Source: DASQFQ01 sp963722815
GTDB lineage: Bacteria > Actinomycetota > Thermoleophilia > Solirubrobacterales > Solirubrobacteraceae
NCBI GenBank assembly: GCA_963722815.1
Contig: CAVROM010000007.1
Coordinates: 1 to 64,000, forward strand
Length of the DNA: 64,000 bases
Direction of reading: 5' to 3'
Each line of letters begins with the position of its first letter. The first letter of the stretch is position 1. The notes beneath the pieces are model-generated. The model worked only from the letters and a program-made list of their open reading frames with translations. It ran no database searches and was not told the DNA's origin. The position numbers were made by a program, and so were the translations under genes. Shown piece by piece: positions 17,260 to 27,610 of this stretch.

Positions 17260-20224
17260 TCAGGCGGCTTCGTCGCCCGAGTCGGCCTGGACGGCCTCTC
17301 GGACGCTCGCCGCCGCGCGCTCGATCGCGGTCGGCACGCCGTTCTCGGCGCTGGACTTCGGCTTCGCCGCGCGGCGGCGGGGTGCCGGCTTCGGCACCTC
17401 GCCCTGCGCCGGCGGCTTCGGCGCCCGCTTGCGGGCTGCCCGCTTGGGCTTCGGCGGAGCCTCGTCGGCAGCGGCGGCAGGGGCCTTGGCGGCAGCCTTC
17501 GGCGCCCGCTTGCGCGCCGCGCGCTTGGGCTTCGGCTTCTCCTCACCCGCGCCGTTTTCGGCCTCGACGGCAGACCCGGCCTCGGAGGAAGCAGCGGCGG
17601 ACGGCTCCTGCGCGGCGGCCTTCGGCGCGCGCTTGCGGGCCGCGCGCTTCGGCTTCGCCTTCACAGCAGCCTCCTCCTCACCCGAGCCGTTCTCCGCCTC
17701 GACCACCACGGCGCCCCGATCGGGATCCGCGTCGCGCTTCGCCGAGCGCCTCCGGCGCGACGGCTTCGGCTGCGCGTCGGAGCCCTCCTCGACCCCGACC
17801 GCCGCGACGGACTCGACCGGCGCCTGCGACTCGCCCGCGCCCTTGCCCTTCTTGCGCCGCCGCTGCCCGCGGCGGCCCTTGCCCTTCGGGAAGTTGCGCA
17901 GCAGCTCGCGCGCCAGCGCCGCCGGCTTCCTCGACATCCGCGTGCGGGCGCCGTTGATGACCTCGCCGGCCTCGGCGGTGTGCGGCAGCGCCGCCGCCAG
18001 CAACGCCGCGGCGAGGCGGCGGTCCTGTTGCCGCGCCGCGTGCACCAGCCGCCGCGCGTTGCGCGCATGGGCGCCGCCGGACGAGTTCACCAGCAGGCCG
18101 AGGAGGCGCTTCGTCTCCGGCCAGCGCTGGACGGCGTACTCCTCGTGCACCTCGCGGGTCATCTCCGCGCACGCCCAGATCCAGTTGTTGGCCTGGTCGC
18201 GCCGGCCGATCTTCTTCTCCGCCAGCGCCTGCAGCACGACCTTGACGCCCTCGCGCTTCTCGTCGCGCGGCCAGCCGGCGACCATCTCGATCGCGCGGTC
18301 GAACGCCTCGGCATCGCGCGCCGCGGCGATCTCCTGCAGCGCGCGGATGCGCAGCTGCGGGTTCTTGTTGCGGTCGACCGCGGTGAGCAGGAACGCGCGC
18401 TTGAGCTCGCCGCCCTCGTCGAAGTGCAGCATCGCCCGTGCCCGGCGCCAGCCGGCCGGAGCCACCCGCGCGCCGGCCAGCGCGGCCCACTGGACCTGCT
18501 CGCCGTAGTCCAGGTACTCGACGGCGATCCGCCACAGCTCGCGCTCGAAGACCTCGATCCGCCGGTTCTCGTCGGCCGTCACCGGCACGACACGACGTTC
18601 CACCCGCAGGCGCCGGCCGCGGCCCCGCCGCACCGGACCGACGACGATCGCGCCGCCGCGGTAGACGTCGCGATCCAGCAGCGAGTGCAGCGTCACGACC
18701 GGGTCGTCGTGCTTCGTCGCGGGGTGGACGAAGTCGACGACGATGCCCGCCTCCTTGCCCGGCTGGCGGCGCGTGACGCGGCCGACCCGCTGCTGGTAGA
18801 TGCGCTTGGAGGCGGTCGGCGCGAGGTGCATGCAGACCGTCGCGCGCGGCGAGTTCCAGCCCTCGGCCAGCAGCTGCGCGTTGACGAGCACGTCGATGTC
18901 GCCGCGCTCGTAGGCGGCCAAGATGCGAGCCAGCTCGCGCTTCTTGCGTCTCGCCGGACACCGCCTGCGCCTTCAGCCCGACGTCGCGGAACGCCTGCGC
19001 GACGTTGTAGGCGTGGCGCACGCCGGCGGAGTAGACGACGCCCGGGACCCCGTTGAAGCGCGTCTTGTAGAGGTCGGCCACCGCGAGGTTGAACGGCAGC
19101 TGGTCGAGCAGCTCGGCCAGCATCTCCTGGTCGAACTCGGTGTCCACTTCACCGCGGCGCAGCGGCACCTTGGCGATCGTGCGCACGCCCGGCCCCGGCG
19201 GGATCCTCACGCAGCGCAGCGGCGCGATCACCCCGCGGCGGGCGGCCTGGGCGAGGTCGAAGCGCGAGGTCTGCGTCGGGAAGAGATCGGTGACGTGGCG
19301 GGCGATCAGCGCGCCCGTCGCGGTCATGCCGACGAACACCGGCCCGGTCCAGGCGCGGATCGCGGCGGACGTCTTCTCGCCCAGCGCGGTGTGCGCCTCG
19401 TCGCAGATGACGATCGTGTAGGCGTCGGAGATCTTGCCCGCGTTGCGGACGAACCACTGGTAGGTCTCGACGGTCACCGGGCCGTTGCCCGGGTCCTTGT
19501 CGCCGAGCAGCGCCGGCGCGATCCGCTTGGAGTAGCCGCGGTCGCGCAGCTCGCCGTGGAACTGGTCGACGAGGTTGCGGCGGTGGGTGAGGATCAGGAT
19601 GCCGCCGGTCCGCGACGCCTCGACGAAGCCGAGCGCGGCGACGGTCTTGCCGGCGCCGGTGGCGTGCTCGAACCAGAAGCGCTTGGCGGCGTTGGGGTCG
19701 TCGACGTCCTCGGCGACCTCCTCGTCGGGGTCGGACCAGTCGACGGGATCCTCGTCGCCGTCCTCCTCCTCGCGCAGCTCCTCCGGCAGCTCCTCCTCGC
19801 CGGGCAGCCCCGCGGGAGCGAGCTCGACGTCCTCCTCCGCGACGGCGCCGTTGGACTTGCCGTTGCCGTTGCGCTGCGCCTCCGCGAGCAGCGCGGTCAG
19901 CGTGCCGGACAGCGCGTCGACCTGGTGGGCCGACAGCACGGTGCCGTCGACGAGCGCCGGCTCGTCCTGGGAGAGCAGGCGGTCGAGCCCCAGCAGCAGC
20001 GACCAGCGGCGGCGCCAGCGGGTGGAGGGCACCTTGTGGCCCTCGTCGAGCTCGGCCAGCACGGAGTCGAGCGCGCGCCGGCGCGGAGTGCCCGGCGCGA
20101 GCGCGGTCGCGGCGTCCTCCCCTTCGAGCAGGAAGGGTTCACGGGTGAACGAAGCCGCCCGCTCGAGATCGTCGGAAGATGGAAGGGATGCGACCGCCAG
20201 GGTCGCTGTCTCAGGCTCAGCCAT
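17260..20224 (-). CDS. DEAD/DEAH-box superfamily 2 helicase with histone-like C-terminal tail (one frameshift)
   Basis: About 988 residues after repair of one extra base near 18947. A 180-residue N-terminal region with a long acidic stretch (around residues 130-170) leads to Walker A HATGAGKTVAALGF (about 186-194), ILILTHRRNLVDQFHGEL, the DEAH box VICDEAHTALG, GMTATG (motif III) and, in the second RecA domain, AEGWNSPRATVCMHLAPT and QQRVGRVTRRQPGK (motif VI). An alpha-helical region follows. The last 150 or so residues are rich in Lys, Arg, Ala and Pro and carry three copies of PKRAARKRAPK. Likely a nucleic-acid translocase; substrate unknown. Divergent from the thioredoxin-like gene. Confidence 0.8.
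17408..17662 (-). repeat. Tandem basic repeats coding for PKRAARKRAPK in the helicase tail
   Basis: Three near-identical units of about 35 bases (around 17418-17452, 17500-17534 and 17624-17660) encode PKRAARKRAPK, separated by Ala/Glu-rich spacers. One spacer pair repeats VEAENG-x-GEE. The composition resembles eukaryotic H1 and actinobacterial HupB-type tails, so non-specific DNA binding is the inferred role. Confidence 0.7.
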
Positions 20225-20230
20225 GAAGGC

Positions 20231-20278
20231 TCGACTAATCGACGTAGGGAGAAGTCGTGTGGACCGCCGCACGACTTC
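20231..20278. promoter_or_regulatory. Palindromes in the helicase/tlpA divergent spacer
   Basis: The 170-bp spacer holds TCGA-CTAA-TCGA (20231-20242) and a perfect 9-bp inverted repeat, GAAGTCGTG at 20251-20259 with CACGACTTC at 20270-20278. It is AT-richer than the genes around it. Probably promoters and an operator for one or both genes; the regulator is unknown. Confidence 0.4.
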
Positions 20279-20394
20279 GAGCAAGCCCGGGACCGCAGAG
20301 GGGATGGCGTCATACGGAGACGCCTGCCCGGGAAGCAACCCATATTCAAGCAGACTCGCCGACGGCCTCCGCCGATCTGCCACCGTATATCCCG

Positions 20395-20968
20395 ATGCGA
20401 CGGTACGCCGCCATCCTCGCCGGTCTCGCGCTGATCGCCGTGCTGGTCGTCGGGCTCCGGCAAGCGGGCGGCGACAGCACGCCCAAGCAGAAGTTCGACC
20501 TCGCCCAGGCCGAGCGCGAACTGACGCGGCGCCCCGGCCCCGCTGGCCTCGCTGCACCAGCAGTCCTCGCAGCTGCTGCCCGGCGGCCCGAAGGCGTTCC
20601 GCAAGCGGCTCGCGAGCCTCAAGGGCTACCCCGTGGTGGTCAACAAGTGGGCCTCGTGGTGCGTCCCGTGCCGCAGCGAGTTCCCGCTCTTCCAGCAGCA
20701 GGCGGTGAAGCAGGGCAAGCAGGTCGCGTTCATCGGCGTCAACGCGGGCGACTCGACCGATCCCGCCCATCGCTTCCTCAAGTCCGAGCCGCTGCCCTAC
20801 CCCTCCTACCTCGACCACGACGAGGACATCGCGAAGACGATCCAGGCGCCCGCGAACTATCCGATCACCGTGTTCTTCGACCGCCGCGGGAAGCTCGCCT
20901 ACGTCCACCAGGGCGCGTACCGCAACCAGTCCGACCTGGCCGACGACATGCGGCGCTACCTGTCCTGA
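20395..20968 (+). CDS. TlpA/ResA-like thiol-disulfide oxidoreductase, membrane-anchored (one frameshift)
   Basis: An N-terminal signal anchor (YAAILAGLALIAVLVVGL) precedes a thioredoxin fold with the redox motif WASWCVPCRSEFP and the cis-Pro region NYPITVFFDRRGK. Such proteins reduce apocytochrome c heme-binding cysteines or other extracytoplasmic disulfides, which would suit the ccm genes upstream although they are 8 kb away. An extra C at 20530 (CGG-C-GCC) splits the signal anchor from the catalytic domain. ATG 20395 follows a TATATC stretch at very short distance. The TGA overlaps the start of the next gene. Confidence 0.83.
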
Positions 20969-21393
20969 TGGAGATCCGCCGGCCCCGCGACGAGCAGGAG
21001 CTCGCCGCCGCCCTCGCGCTGCGCGAGGAGGTCTTCTGCGGCGAGCAGGGCGTCACGCTCGACGGCGACCAGGACGGGCGCGACGCCGAGGCGGTGCAGC
21101 TCGTGGCGGTCGACGGCGAGGTGCTCGGCACGTGCCGCCTGCTCGTCGAGCCGGGCGGCACCGCGAAGTTCGCGCGCCTCTGCGTGCGGCGGAGCGCGCG
21201 CGGCCGCGGGCTCGCGGCCGCGCTGCTGGCCGCGGCCGAGGAGGAGGCGCGGGCGGCCGGCGCCGTCCGCATCGGCATGCACGCCCAGACCGGCGCGCTG
21301 GCGCTCTACGAGCGCGCCGGCTACACGCCCTACGGCGAGCGCTTCGACGAGGAGGGCATCGAGCATCTTGGAATGGAGAAGCACCTGACATGA
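20968..21393 (+). CDS. GNAT family N-acetyltransferase
   Basis: 141 residues with the full GNAT core: REEVFCGEQGVTLDGDQDG, beta strands LVAVDGEVLGTCRLL, the acetyl-CoA loop RRSARGRGLAAALLAAAEEEA (R-x-x-R/G-x-G) and ALALYERAGYTPYG at the end. The VF-x-x-EQGV-x-x-x-x-x-x-D segment is typical of the ElaA/YjcF-like subgroup. Its acceptor is unknown. ATG 20968 overlaps the preceding stop and its own stop overlaps galT, so the three genes form a translationally coupled unit. Confidence 0.82.
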   Translation: MEIRRPRDEQELAAALALREEVFCGEQGVTLDGDQDGRDAEAVQLVAVDGEVLGTCRLLVEPGGTAKFARLCVRRSARGRGLAAALLAAAEEEARAAGAVRIGMHAQTGALALYERAGYTPYGERFDEEGIEHLGMEKHLT

Positions 21394-22383
21394 ACGAGCT
21401 CCGCGTCGACCCGCTCACCGGGCTGAAGTCGATCATCGCCGCCGGCCGCGCCTCGCGCCCCGGCGGCGGCTTCCACGCCGACCCGGCCGACCCCGTCGAC
21501 CCCGAGAAGGACCCGTTCCTCGAGGGCCACGAGGACCGCACGCCGCCCGAGGTGTGGGCGCTGCGCCCCGGCGGCGGCGCGCCCGACACGCCCGGCTGGC
21601 GGGTGCGCAGCGTGCCGAACCTGTATCCCGCGGTCAGCGCCGAGGCCGAGGTGCCCGCGCCGCACCCCAACCCGGACCTCTTCACCGCCCAGGCCGCGGC
21701 CGGGGCCCAGGAGGTGATCGTCAACGCGCCCGATCCGGTCACCTCGCTCGCCGACCTCACCGCGGAGCAGGTGGAGGTCGCCGCGATGGCCTGGCGCACG
21801 CGCATCAAGGCCCACTCCGACGCCGCCTTCGTGCATCTGCTGGTCAACGAGCGCCGCGAGGGCGGCGCCTCGCTGCCGCACACGCACGCGCAGCTCTACG
21901 CGCTGCCGTTCGTCCCAGCGGCCGTCGCGCGCGAACGCGAGCGCTTCACCGCCTACGCCACCCGCACGATGGGCGGCAACCTGCTCGGCGACCTGCTGCA
22001 GGAGGAGGTGCGGATGCGCGACCGCATCGTCGCCATCGACGAGCACGCGGTGCTGCTCGCGCCGTACGCCTCGCGGCTGCCGTTCCAGCTCATGCTCGTC
22101 CCGCGCCGCGCCCACGCTCGCTTCGAGGACGACGGCCCGACCGGCGCGGCGCTGCTGCACGACGCGCTGCTGCGCCTGCGGCGCCGCCTCGGCGCCTCGC
22201 CGCCGCTGAACCTGTGGATCCGCACCGCGCCCGCAGGGCGCCGACCACTTCTGCTGGCGGATCGACATCCTGCCGCGGCTGACCCACCTCGCCGGGCTCG
22301 AGCTCGGCGCCGGCCTGCACCTGTGCGTGGTCGCTCCCGAGGTCGCGGCCCAAGAGCTTCGGGACGTGCTAACCCCCCGCTAG
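21390..22383 (+). CDS. Galactose-1-phosphate uridylyltransferase-like protein (one frameshift)
   Basis: Exchanges UMP between UDP-glucose and galactose-1-phosphate or related sugars. The N-terminal VPNLYPAV and the active-site LPHTHAQLYALPFVP (a variant of HPHxQ with the nucleophilic His) are clear, as is PFQLMLVPRRAHARFED. An extra G at 22233 (CCC-G-CAG) breaks the frame; the repaired end contains DHFCWRIDILPRLTHLAGLELG, a conserved GalT segment. TAG at 22381-22383. No other Leloir gene is in the window, so a salvage or glycan role with another sugar is possible. Confidence 0.8.
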
Positions 22384-22460
22384 GCAGCAAGCTGCCTGGC
22401 TTGGCGCCCCGCGGACAACCGTTGTATTGGGTGCGCGGCTGGCGCGCCGATGAGCACCGT

Positions 22461-25400
22461 GTGGACGAACGGAATCGTCTTGCCCCTTCTGGCTGGGCTG
22501 GACTCGAACGGATAGCGCTCAGCACAGCAGGAGTCTTGACGGCCGCGTTCGGCGTGTCGGTGCTGCTCGGGGGCACCTCGACGATCCCGGTCCTGCGCGA
22601 CGTCCACCAGGCCTGGCCCTCGATCACCCCCGCGCTCGCGCTGTGGCTGCTCGTCGCCGGCGGCGGGCTGGTCGTGCTCGGCTCGAGCCCCGAGGCGCTC
22701 GGTACCTGGACCCGCGACATGCGCGCGCAGCGCGCCGCGCCAGACGCTCGTCCTCGTGATCACCGCGCTCGCCACCGTCCTCGCCACCTGCGTCGCGGTC
22801 GCCCACGGCGACAGCGAGCGCGACCAGCGCCACGAGCGCCAGCTCGCGATCGCCGAGAACGACCTGCTGCACGCGACGGTCGGGCCGCTCGACCGCCTGA
22901 CCGACGTCGCCTCGACCGTGCAGGGCCCGCTGTCGGTGCGGCGCGCCCAGTTCGACGCGCTCGCCTCCCGCCTGCTCGACCAGCAGGCGCTCACCTCGGT
23001 CGCGCTCGCGCGCAGCGCCGGCCACGGCGCTCCGGCCCGCTCCGGCGCCGACGAGGCCGCCACGCACCCCCAGCGCTTCACGATCGTCTACTCGACCTCG
23101 CGCGGCAAGGGCGATCCGACGCGCGACGCCATCCAGCAGTCCGCCGCCCGCACCGCGCTGCAGGGTGCGATCCGCAGCGGCGACACGCGCTCGACCGGCG
23201 TCCTGCCCGCCGTCGGCGGCTCGCCTCGCAGCCTCGCCGTGGCCGTGCCGGTCCGCGCGGCCGGCTCCGGCGCGTCCGGCGCCTTCCTCGCCACCTTCTC
23301 GGTCCCCGCCGTCCGCGCGGCGGTCGCCGCGCACCTGCCGCCGAGCACGCGGATCGCCCTCGCCCAGGGCGACGCGGTCGCCGGGCTCCCGAACGCGCTC
23401 GAGAAGCGCGTGCACGCTCGGCGACCGCGACTGGACCATCGCCGTCGGGCAGCCCGCAGCGCGCCAGGGCCTCGCGCTGGCCACGCTGCTCGTCGGCGGC
23501 CTGCTGACGATGCTGATCGGCGTCGTCGGCTCGCAGGCGCGGCGGCGGGAGCGCGACGCGCTCGGCGTCATCGCCATGCGCCGCGCGGAGCGCGACGACG
23601 CCGAGCTGGCCCGGCTCGAGGCGGAGGCGCGCTCGCGCGTGCTGGCCGAGACCTCCACCGACCTGATCTGCGTGCTCGAGCCGGACGGCGCCGTCCGCTA
23701 CGCGTCGCCCGCCTGCCGCGACCTGCTCGGGCTCGAGCCCGAGGCGCTGCTGGGGCGCGCGTTCACCGACCTCGTCCACGAGGACGACGCCGCGGGCGTG
23801 GCGGCGGTGCTCGGCGGGCGCGAGGAGGCGCCGGTCTCGATCACCCACCGGATGCGCCGTCCGGCCGGCGCGGTGTGGGTCGAGACGCGGCTGCGCGTCG
23901 TGCGCGACCCCGCCACGCGCGCCCTCGTCGAGACCCACGCGACCGTCCGCGACGTCGCCGAGCGCATGCACTCGCAGGCCGCGCTGGCCGAGGCCGAGGA
24001 GCGCTTCCGCTCCGCCTTCGAGGAAGCGCCGATCGGCATGGCGCTGACCTCGCCCGGACTTCCGCTTCCTGCGCGTCAACCGCGCGCTGTGCCAGATCAC
24101 CGGCTACACGGCGCCTCAGCTCGAGGGCCTGCCGGTCGCCTCGATCACCCACCCGGACGACCTCAAGGCCGACTGGGAGGCGCGCGGGGCGATGCTCGAG
24201 GGCGAGCTCTCCAGCCACCGTGCCGAGCGCCGCTACCTGCACGCCTCGGGCAGCGCGGTGTGGGTGGCGGTCAACTCGACGCTGGTGCGCAACGCCGACG
24301 GCAAGCCGCTCCACTTCCTCTCCCAGATGCAGGACATCACCGAGCGCCGCCGCCACGAGGCCGAGCTGCGCCACATGGCCGACCACGACCCGCTGACCGG
24401 GCTGCTCAACCGCCGCTCGTTCGAGCGCGAGCTCGAGCGCCACGTCGCCTACGTCGAGCGCTACGGGCCGAAGGGCGCCGCGATCGTGCTCGACCTCGAC
24501 CACTTCAAGACGATCAACGACACGCTCGGCCACTCGGCCGGCGACGAGCTGATCGTGCGCGTCGCCCACGCGCTTGCGCAGCCGCCTGCGCGAGTCCGAC
24601 GTGCTCGCGCGCCTCGGCGGCGACGAGTTCGCGATCCTGCTCCCGGAGGCGACGCCGGAGGAGGCCGACGCGGTCTCCGCCGCCGTGCTCGACGCCGTGC
24701 GCACGCTCGCCGTCCCGACCGCCAGCGGGCGCACCCGCACCGTGACCGCCAGCCTCGGGCGTGGCGCTGTTCGACAGCCCCGACAAGCTGACCGGCGAGG
24801 ACGTGCTCGTCAACGCCGACCTCGCGATGTACGACGCCAAGGAGTCCGGCCGCGACCAGCTCGCCAGCTACGACGCGCCGGAGCGGCCCGAGACCCGCAT
24901 CGAGGCGCGCATCTCGTGGGCGGACATGATCCGCGACGCGCTGGCCGAGGACGCGTTCGTGCTCCACGCGCAGCCGATCGTCGACCTCTCCACCGGCGAG
25001 GCGACCCAGTACGAGCTGCTGCTGCGCATGCGCGGCGCCGACGGCGAGCTGATCCCGCCCTCCGCCTTCCTCCCTGTGGCCGAGCGCTTCGACCTGATGG
25101 CGGCGATCGACCGCTGGGTCGTCGCGCGCGCGATCCGACATGGTCGGCGCCGAGCTCCGCGCCGGCCGCCGGCTGATCGTCGAGGTCAACATCTCCGGCC
25201 GCTCGGCGGGCGACCCGAGCTGCTCGAGCTGATCGAGCACGAGCTGACCGCGAACGAGGTCTGCCCGAGCCAGATCATCTTCGAGATCACCGAGACGATC
25301 GCGGTCTCCAACATCCCGCGCGCCCAGCACTTCGCGGCCCGGCTCGCCGACCTCGGCTGCCGCTTCGCGCTCGACGACTTCGGCGCCGGCTTCGGCTCCT

Positions 25401-25675
25401 TCTACTACCTCAAGCACCTGCCGTTCGACTACCTCAAGATCGACGGCGAGTTCGTGCGCCACTCGGCCGCCGACCCGACCGACCAGCTCGTCATCCAGGC
25501 GGTCGTCGACATCGCCCGCGGCCTCGGCAAGCGCACGGTGGCCGAGCACGTCGGCGACGCCGAGACCGCCGCGCTGCTGCAGCGCATGGGCGTCGACCAC
25601 GCCCAGGGCTTCCACCTCGGCGAGCCGGCGCCGCTGGGCGACTGGCTGCCCGAGGCCGAGATCGCGCTGACCTAG
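22461..25675 (+). CDS. PAS-GGDEF-EAL cyclic-di-GMP signalling protein, membrane sensor (frameshifted)
   Basis: About 1070 residues after repair. GTG 22461 precedes two helices (STAGVLTAAFGVSVLLGG, TPALALWLLVAGGGLVVLG) and a periplasmic sensor region closed by another helix near 23490. PAS domain 1 (STDLICVLEPDGAVRYASPAC) and PAS 2 (FEEAPIGMALTSP) follow, then a diguanylate cyclase with intact GGDEF (RLGGDEFAILLP) and an EAL domain (YELLLRM, EITET, DDFGAGFGSFYYL, KIDGEFV, AEHV, QGFHLG), with residues for phosphodiesterase activity largely kept. Seven indels, e.g. near 22741, 23415, 24056 and 24769, split it. Whether cyclase or hydrolase dominates cannot be told. Confidence 0.88.
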
Positions 25676-25694
25676 GCGTCCGCTGCCGCGAGCG

Positions 25695-25827
25695 CTACGG
25701 ATCGACCGACGAGCCGTCGTCCTTGCCGAGCATGCCGCGGGGCGAGGAAGCGCGTGATCAGCACGAAGATCGCCAGCACGAGGCAGACGAACGCGAGGCC
25801 GCCGAGGGCGATGAGCAGTCCGGTCAC
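25695..25827 (-). CDS. Small single-helix membrane protein (one frameshift)
   Basis: About 44 residues from GTG 25827: TGLLIALGGLAFVCLVLAIFVLITRFLAP is one hydrophobic helix, followed by a short polar tail that reads MLGKDDGSSVDP after a third-position base missing near 25740 is restored. GAAGGG lies just before the start. It is divergent from dtd, whose promoter occupies the 23-bp spacer. No family recognised; the case rests on the helix, start context and gap filling. Confidence 0.45.
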
Positions 25828-25838
25828 GCCCTTCAGGC

Positions 25839-25844
25839 TACCCT
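25839..25844 (+). promoter_or_regulatory. TANNNT -10 element of dtd (leaderless)
   Basis: TACCCT ends 6 bases before ATG 25851, so the message would begin at the start codon itself. Confidence 0.5.
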
Positions 25845-25850
25845 CGCGCC

Positions 25851-26267
<417 letters not shown>

Positions 26268-26268
26268 G

Positions 26269-26274
26269 TAGCCT
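26269..26274 (+). promoter_or_regulatory. TANNNT -10 element of the acidic-tail hypothetical gene
   Basis: TAGCCT ends 9 bases before ATG 26284 and overlaps the dtd 3' end by position only after its stop; it implies a separate leaderless transcript. Confidence 0.4.
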
Positions 26275-26283
26275 CCGCCGCCG

Positions 26284-26946
26284 ATGCCGCCCGAGGACCG
26301 CTTCGTCACCCGCTTCGCCGCCGAGCCCCCGCAGGACGCGCTGCCGTCCGGCCGCTGGGCCGACACGCTCACCGCCGAGTTCCTGGAGGCCTGCCTGCGG
26401 ATCGACTCCGACGGCCAGGATCTGGGCGAGGCCGACGTGCCCACCTACTACCCCGACCGCACCTGGAACGGGCGCACCTACGTGCCGGTGACCGCGCGCA
26501 CCACCACGAATCTCGAGGTGTTCGGCTACGTCTCGTTCGTCCCCGGCGACCCGGAGGGGATCGGCGAGGAGCAGGAGCCCAGCGACTTCGCCTCCAGCGC
26601 CGACTTCACCGACATGCTCGCCGAGAACAACCCGGACTGGCGCATGGACCTGTGCGACGAGGTGATCGGCAGCTGGCGCGGCGAGAACGGCAACGCCGCC
26701 GACATGACGCTCGTGTGGGGCGTGCCGCAGATCCGCGGCGGCATCATCGCCACCGCGGAGCTCGCGGACCTGTGCGTCGACCAGTGCGCGCTCGTCGAAG
26801 ACCGCTTCACGCTGATCGCGCCCGACGACTACCGGCAGGACTTCCTCGAGATCAAGCTCTTCAACGTGCGCGGCGAGGAGCTGGCGCGGGAGTCGCTCTA
26901 CGCCGAGGACGACGACGATGACGAGGACGACGGGGACGAGGAGTGA
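26284..26946 (+). CDS. Hypothetical protein with polyacidic C-terminus
   Basis: 220 residues, uninterrupted. No family recognised. The middle carries aromatic and charged strands (TYYPDRTWNGRTYVPV, TTTNLEVFGYVSF, MTLVWGVPQIRGGIIATAEL, RFTLIAPDDYRQDFLEIKLFN) suggestive of a beta-rich soluble domain. Two Cys sit close together in LCVDQC. The last 13 residues are almost all Asp and Glu. No signal peptide or membrane helix. Its last 49 bases overlap the convergent clpP, so the acidic tail and the ClpP Ser-rich tail are encoded by the same DNA. Confidence 0.7.
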   Translation: MPPEDRFVTRFAAEPPQDALPSGRWADTLTAEFLEACLRIDSDGQDLGEADVPTYYPDRTWNGRTYVPVTARTTTNLEVFGYVSFVPGDPEGIGEEQEPSDFASSADFTDMLAENNPDWRMDLCDEVIGSWRGENGNAADMTLVWGVPQIRGGIIATAELADLCVDQCALVEDRFTLIAPDDYRQDFLEIKLFNVRGEELARESLYAEDDDDDEDDGDEE

Positions 26947-27551
26947 CTCCCGTTGCCGTTCCCGTTTCCGTTCCGGTACGCGCAGACGCGGTCGATGAGG
27001 CCGTACTCGGCCGCCTGGTCGGGCGTGAAGTAGCGGTCGCGCTCGAGCGCGTCTGAGATCTCCTCGATCGGCTTGCCGGTGTGCTCGGCGTAGATCTCCT
27101 CGATCCGCCGCCGCAGCCCGATCGCCTCTTCGGCGTGGATCTGGATGTCGGTCGCCTGGCCCTGGTAGCCGCCGCTGGGCTGGTGGACGAGGATGCGCGA
27201 GTTCGGCAGCGCGAAGCGCTTGCCGGCGGCGCCCCCGGCGAGGATCAGCGAGCCCATCGACATCGCGATCCCGCAGCAGGTCGTCGCGACGTCGGGCTTG
27301 ATGAACTGCATCGTGTCGTAGATCGCCAGCCCCGAGTAGACGACGCCGCCCGGCGAGTTGACGTAGAGCTGGATGTCCTTCTCCGGGTCCTCGGCCTCGA
27401 GGTGGAGCAGCTGCGCGACGACGAGGTTCGAGATCTCGTCGTTGATCTCGCCGCCCACGAAGACGACGCGCTCGCGCAGGAGCCGGGAGTAGATGTCGAA
27501 CGAGCGCTCGCCGCGCGAGTCCTGCTGGACGACCATGGGGACCAGTGGCAT
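26898..27551 (-). CDS. clpP: ATP-dependent Clp protease proteolytic subunit ClpP
   Basis: Serine peptidase barrel that degrades substrates fed by Clp ATPases. The start ATG 27551 gives MPLVPMVVQQDSRGERSFDIYSRLL; the catalytic triad is Ser in CCGIAMSMGSLI, His in NSRILVHQPSGG and Asp in RDRYFTPDQAAEYGLID. About 217 residues, normal core, with an unusual low-complexity tail (four NG units, then a Ser-rich run) where it overlaps the convergent gene. TTG 27557 is a possible earlier start. Its 5' leader carries GGAGG and inverted repeats shared with the ArsR-type operator region. Confidence 0.92.
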   Translation of the reverse strand: MPLVPMVVQQDSRGERSFDIYSRLLRERVVFVGGEINDEISNLVVAQLLHLEAEDPEKDIQLYVNSPGGVVYSGLAIYDTMQFIKPDVATTCCGIAMSMGSLILAGGAAGKRFALPNSRILVHQPSGGYQGQATDIQIHAEEAIGLRRRIEEIYAEHTGKPIEEISDALERDRYFTPDQAAEYGLIDRVCAYRNGNGNGNGSHSSSPSSSSSSSSSA

Positions 27552-27553
27552 GT

Positions 27554-27610
27554 GCAACCTCCGAGTTGCGGGTTGCCGTCAGCGTAGCGTATGTGCAACC
27601 ATGTGGTTGC
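27554..27610. promoter_or_regulatory. ArsR-type operator region between clpP and the SRPBCC gene
   Basis: Two inverted pairs of GCAACC/GGTTGC: 27554-27559 with 27571-27576 (11-base gap) and 27595-27600 with 27605-27610 (4-base gap, ATGT). The tighter pair straddles ATG 27601 of the SRPBCC gene, so repressor binding would block initiation. The GCAACC-ATnn-GGTTGC form resembles sites used by ArsR regulators paired with SRPBCC proteins; binding by the local ArsR gene is inferred. Confidence 0.6.
27585..27591. promoter_or_regulatory. Overlapping divergent -10 hexamers (clpP and SRPBCC gene)
   Basis: TAGCGT (27585-27590) on plus ends 10 bases before ATG 27601. On minus, TACGCT occupies 27586-27591, upstream of clpP. 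The two share five bases, so the promoters would compete for polymerase. Confidence 0.4.
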
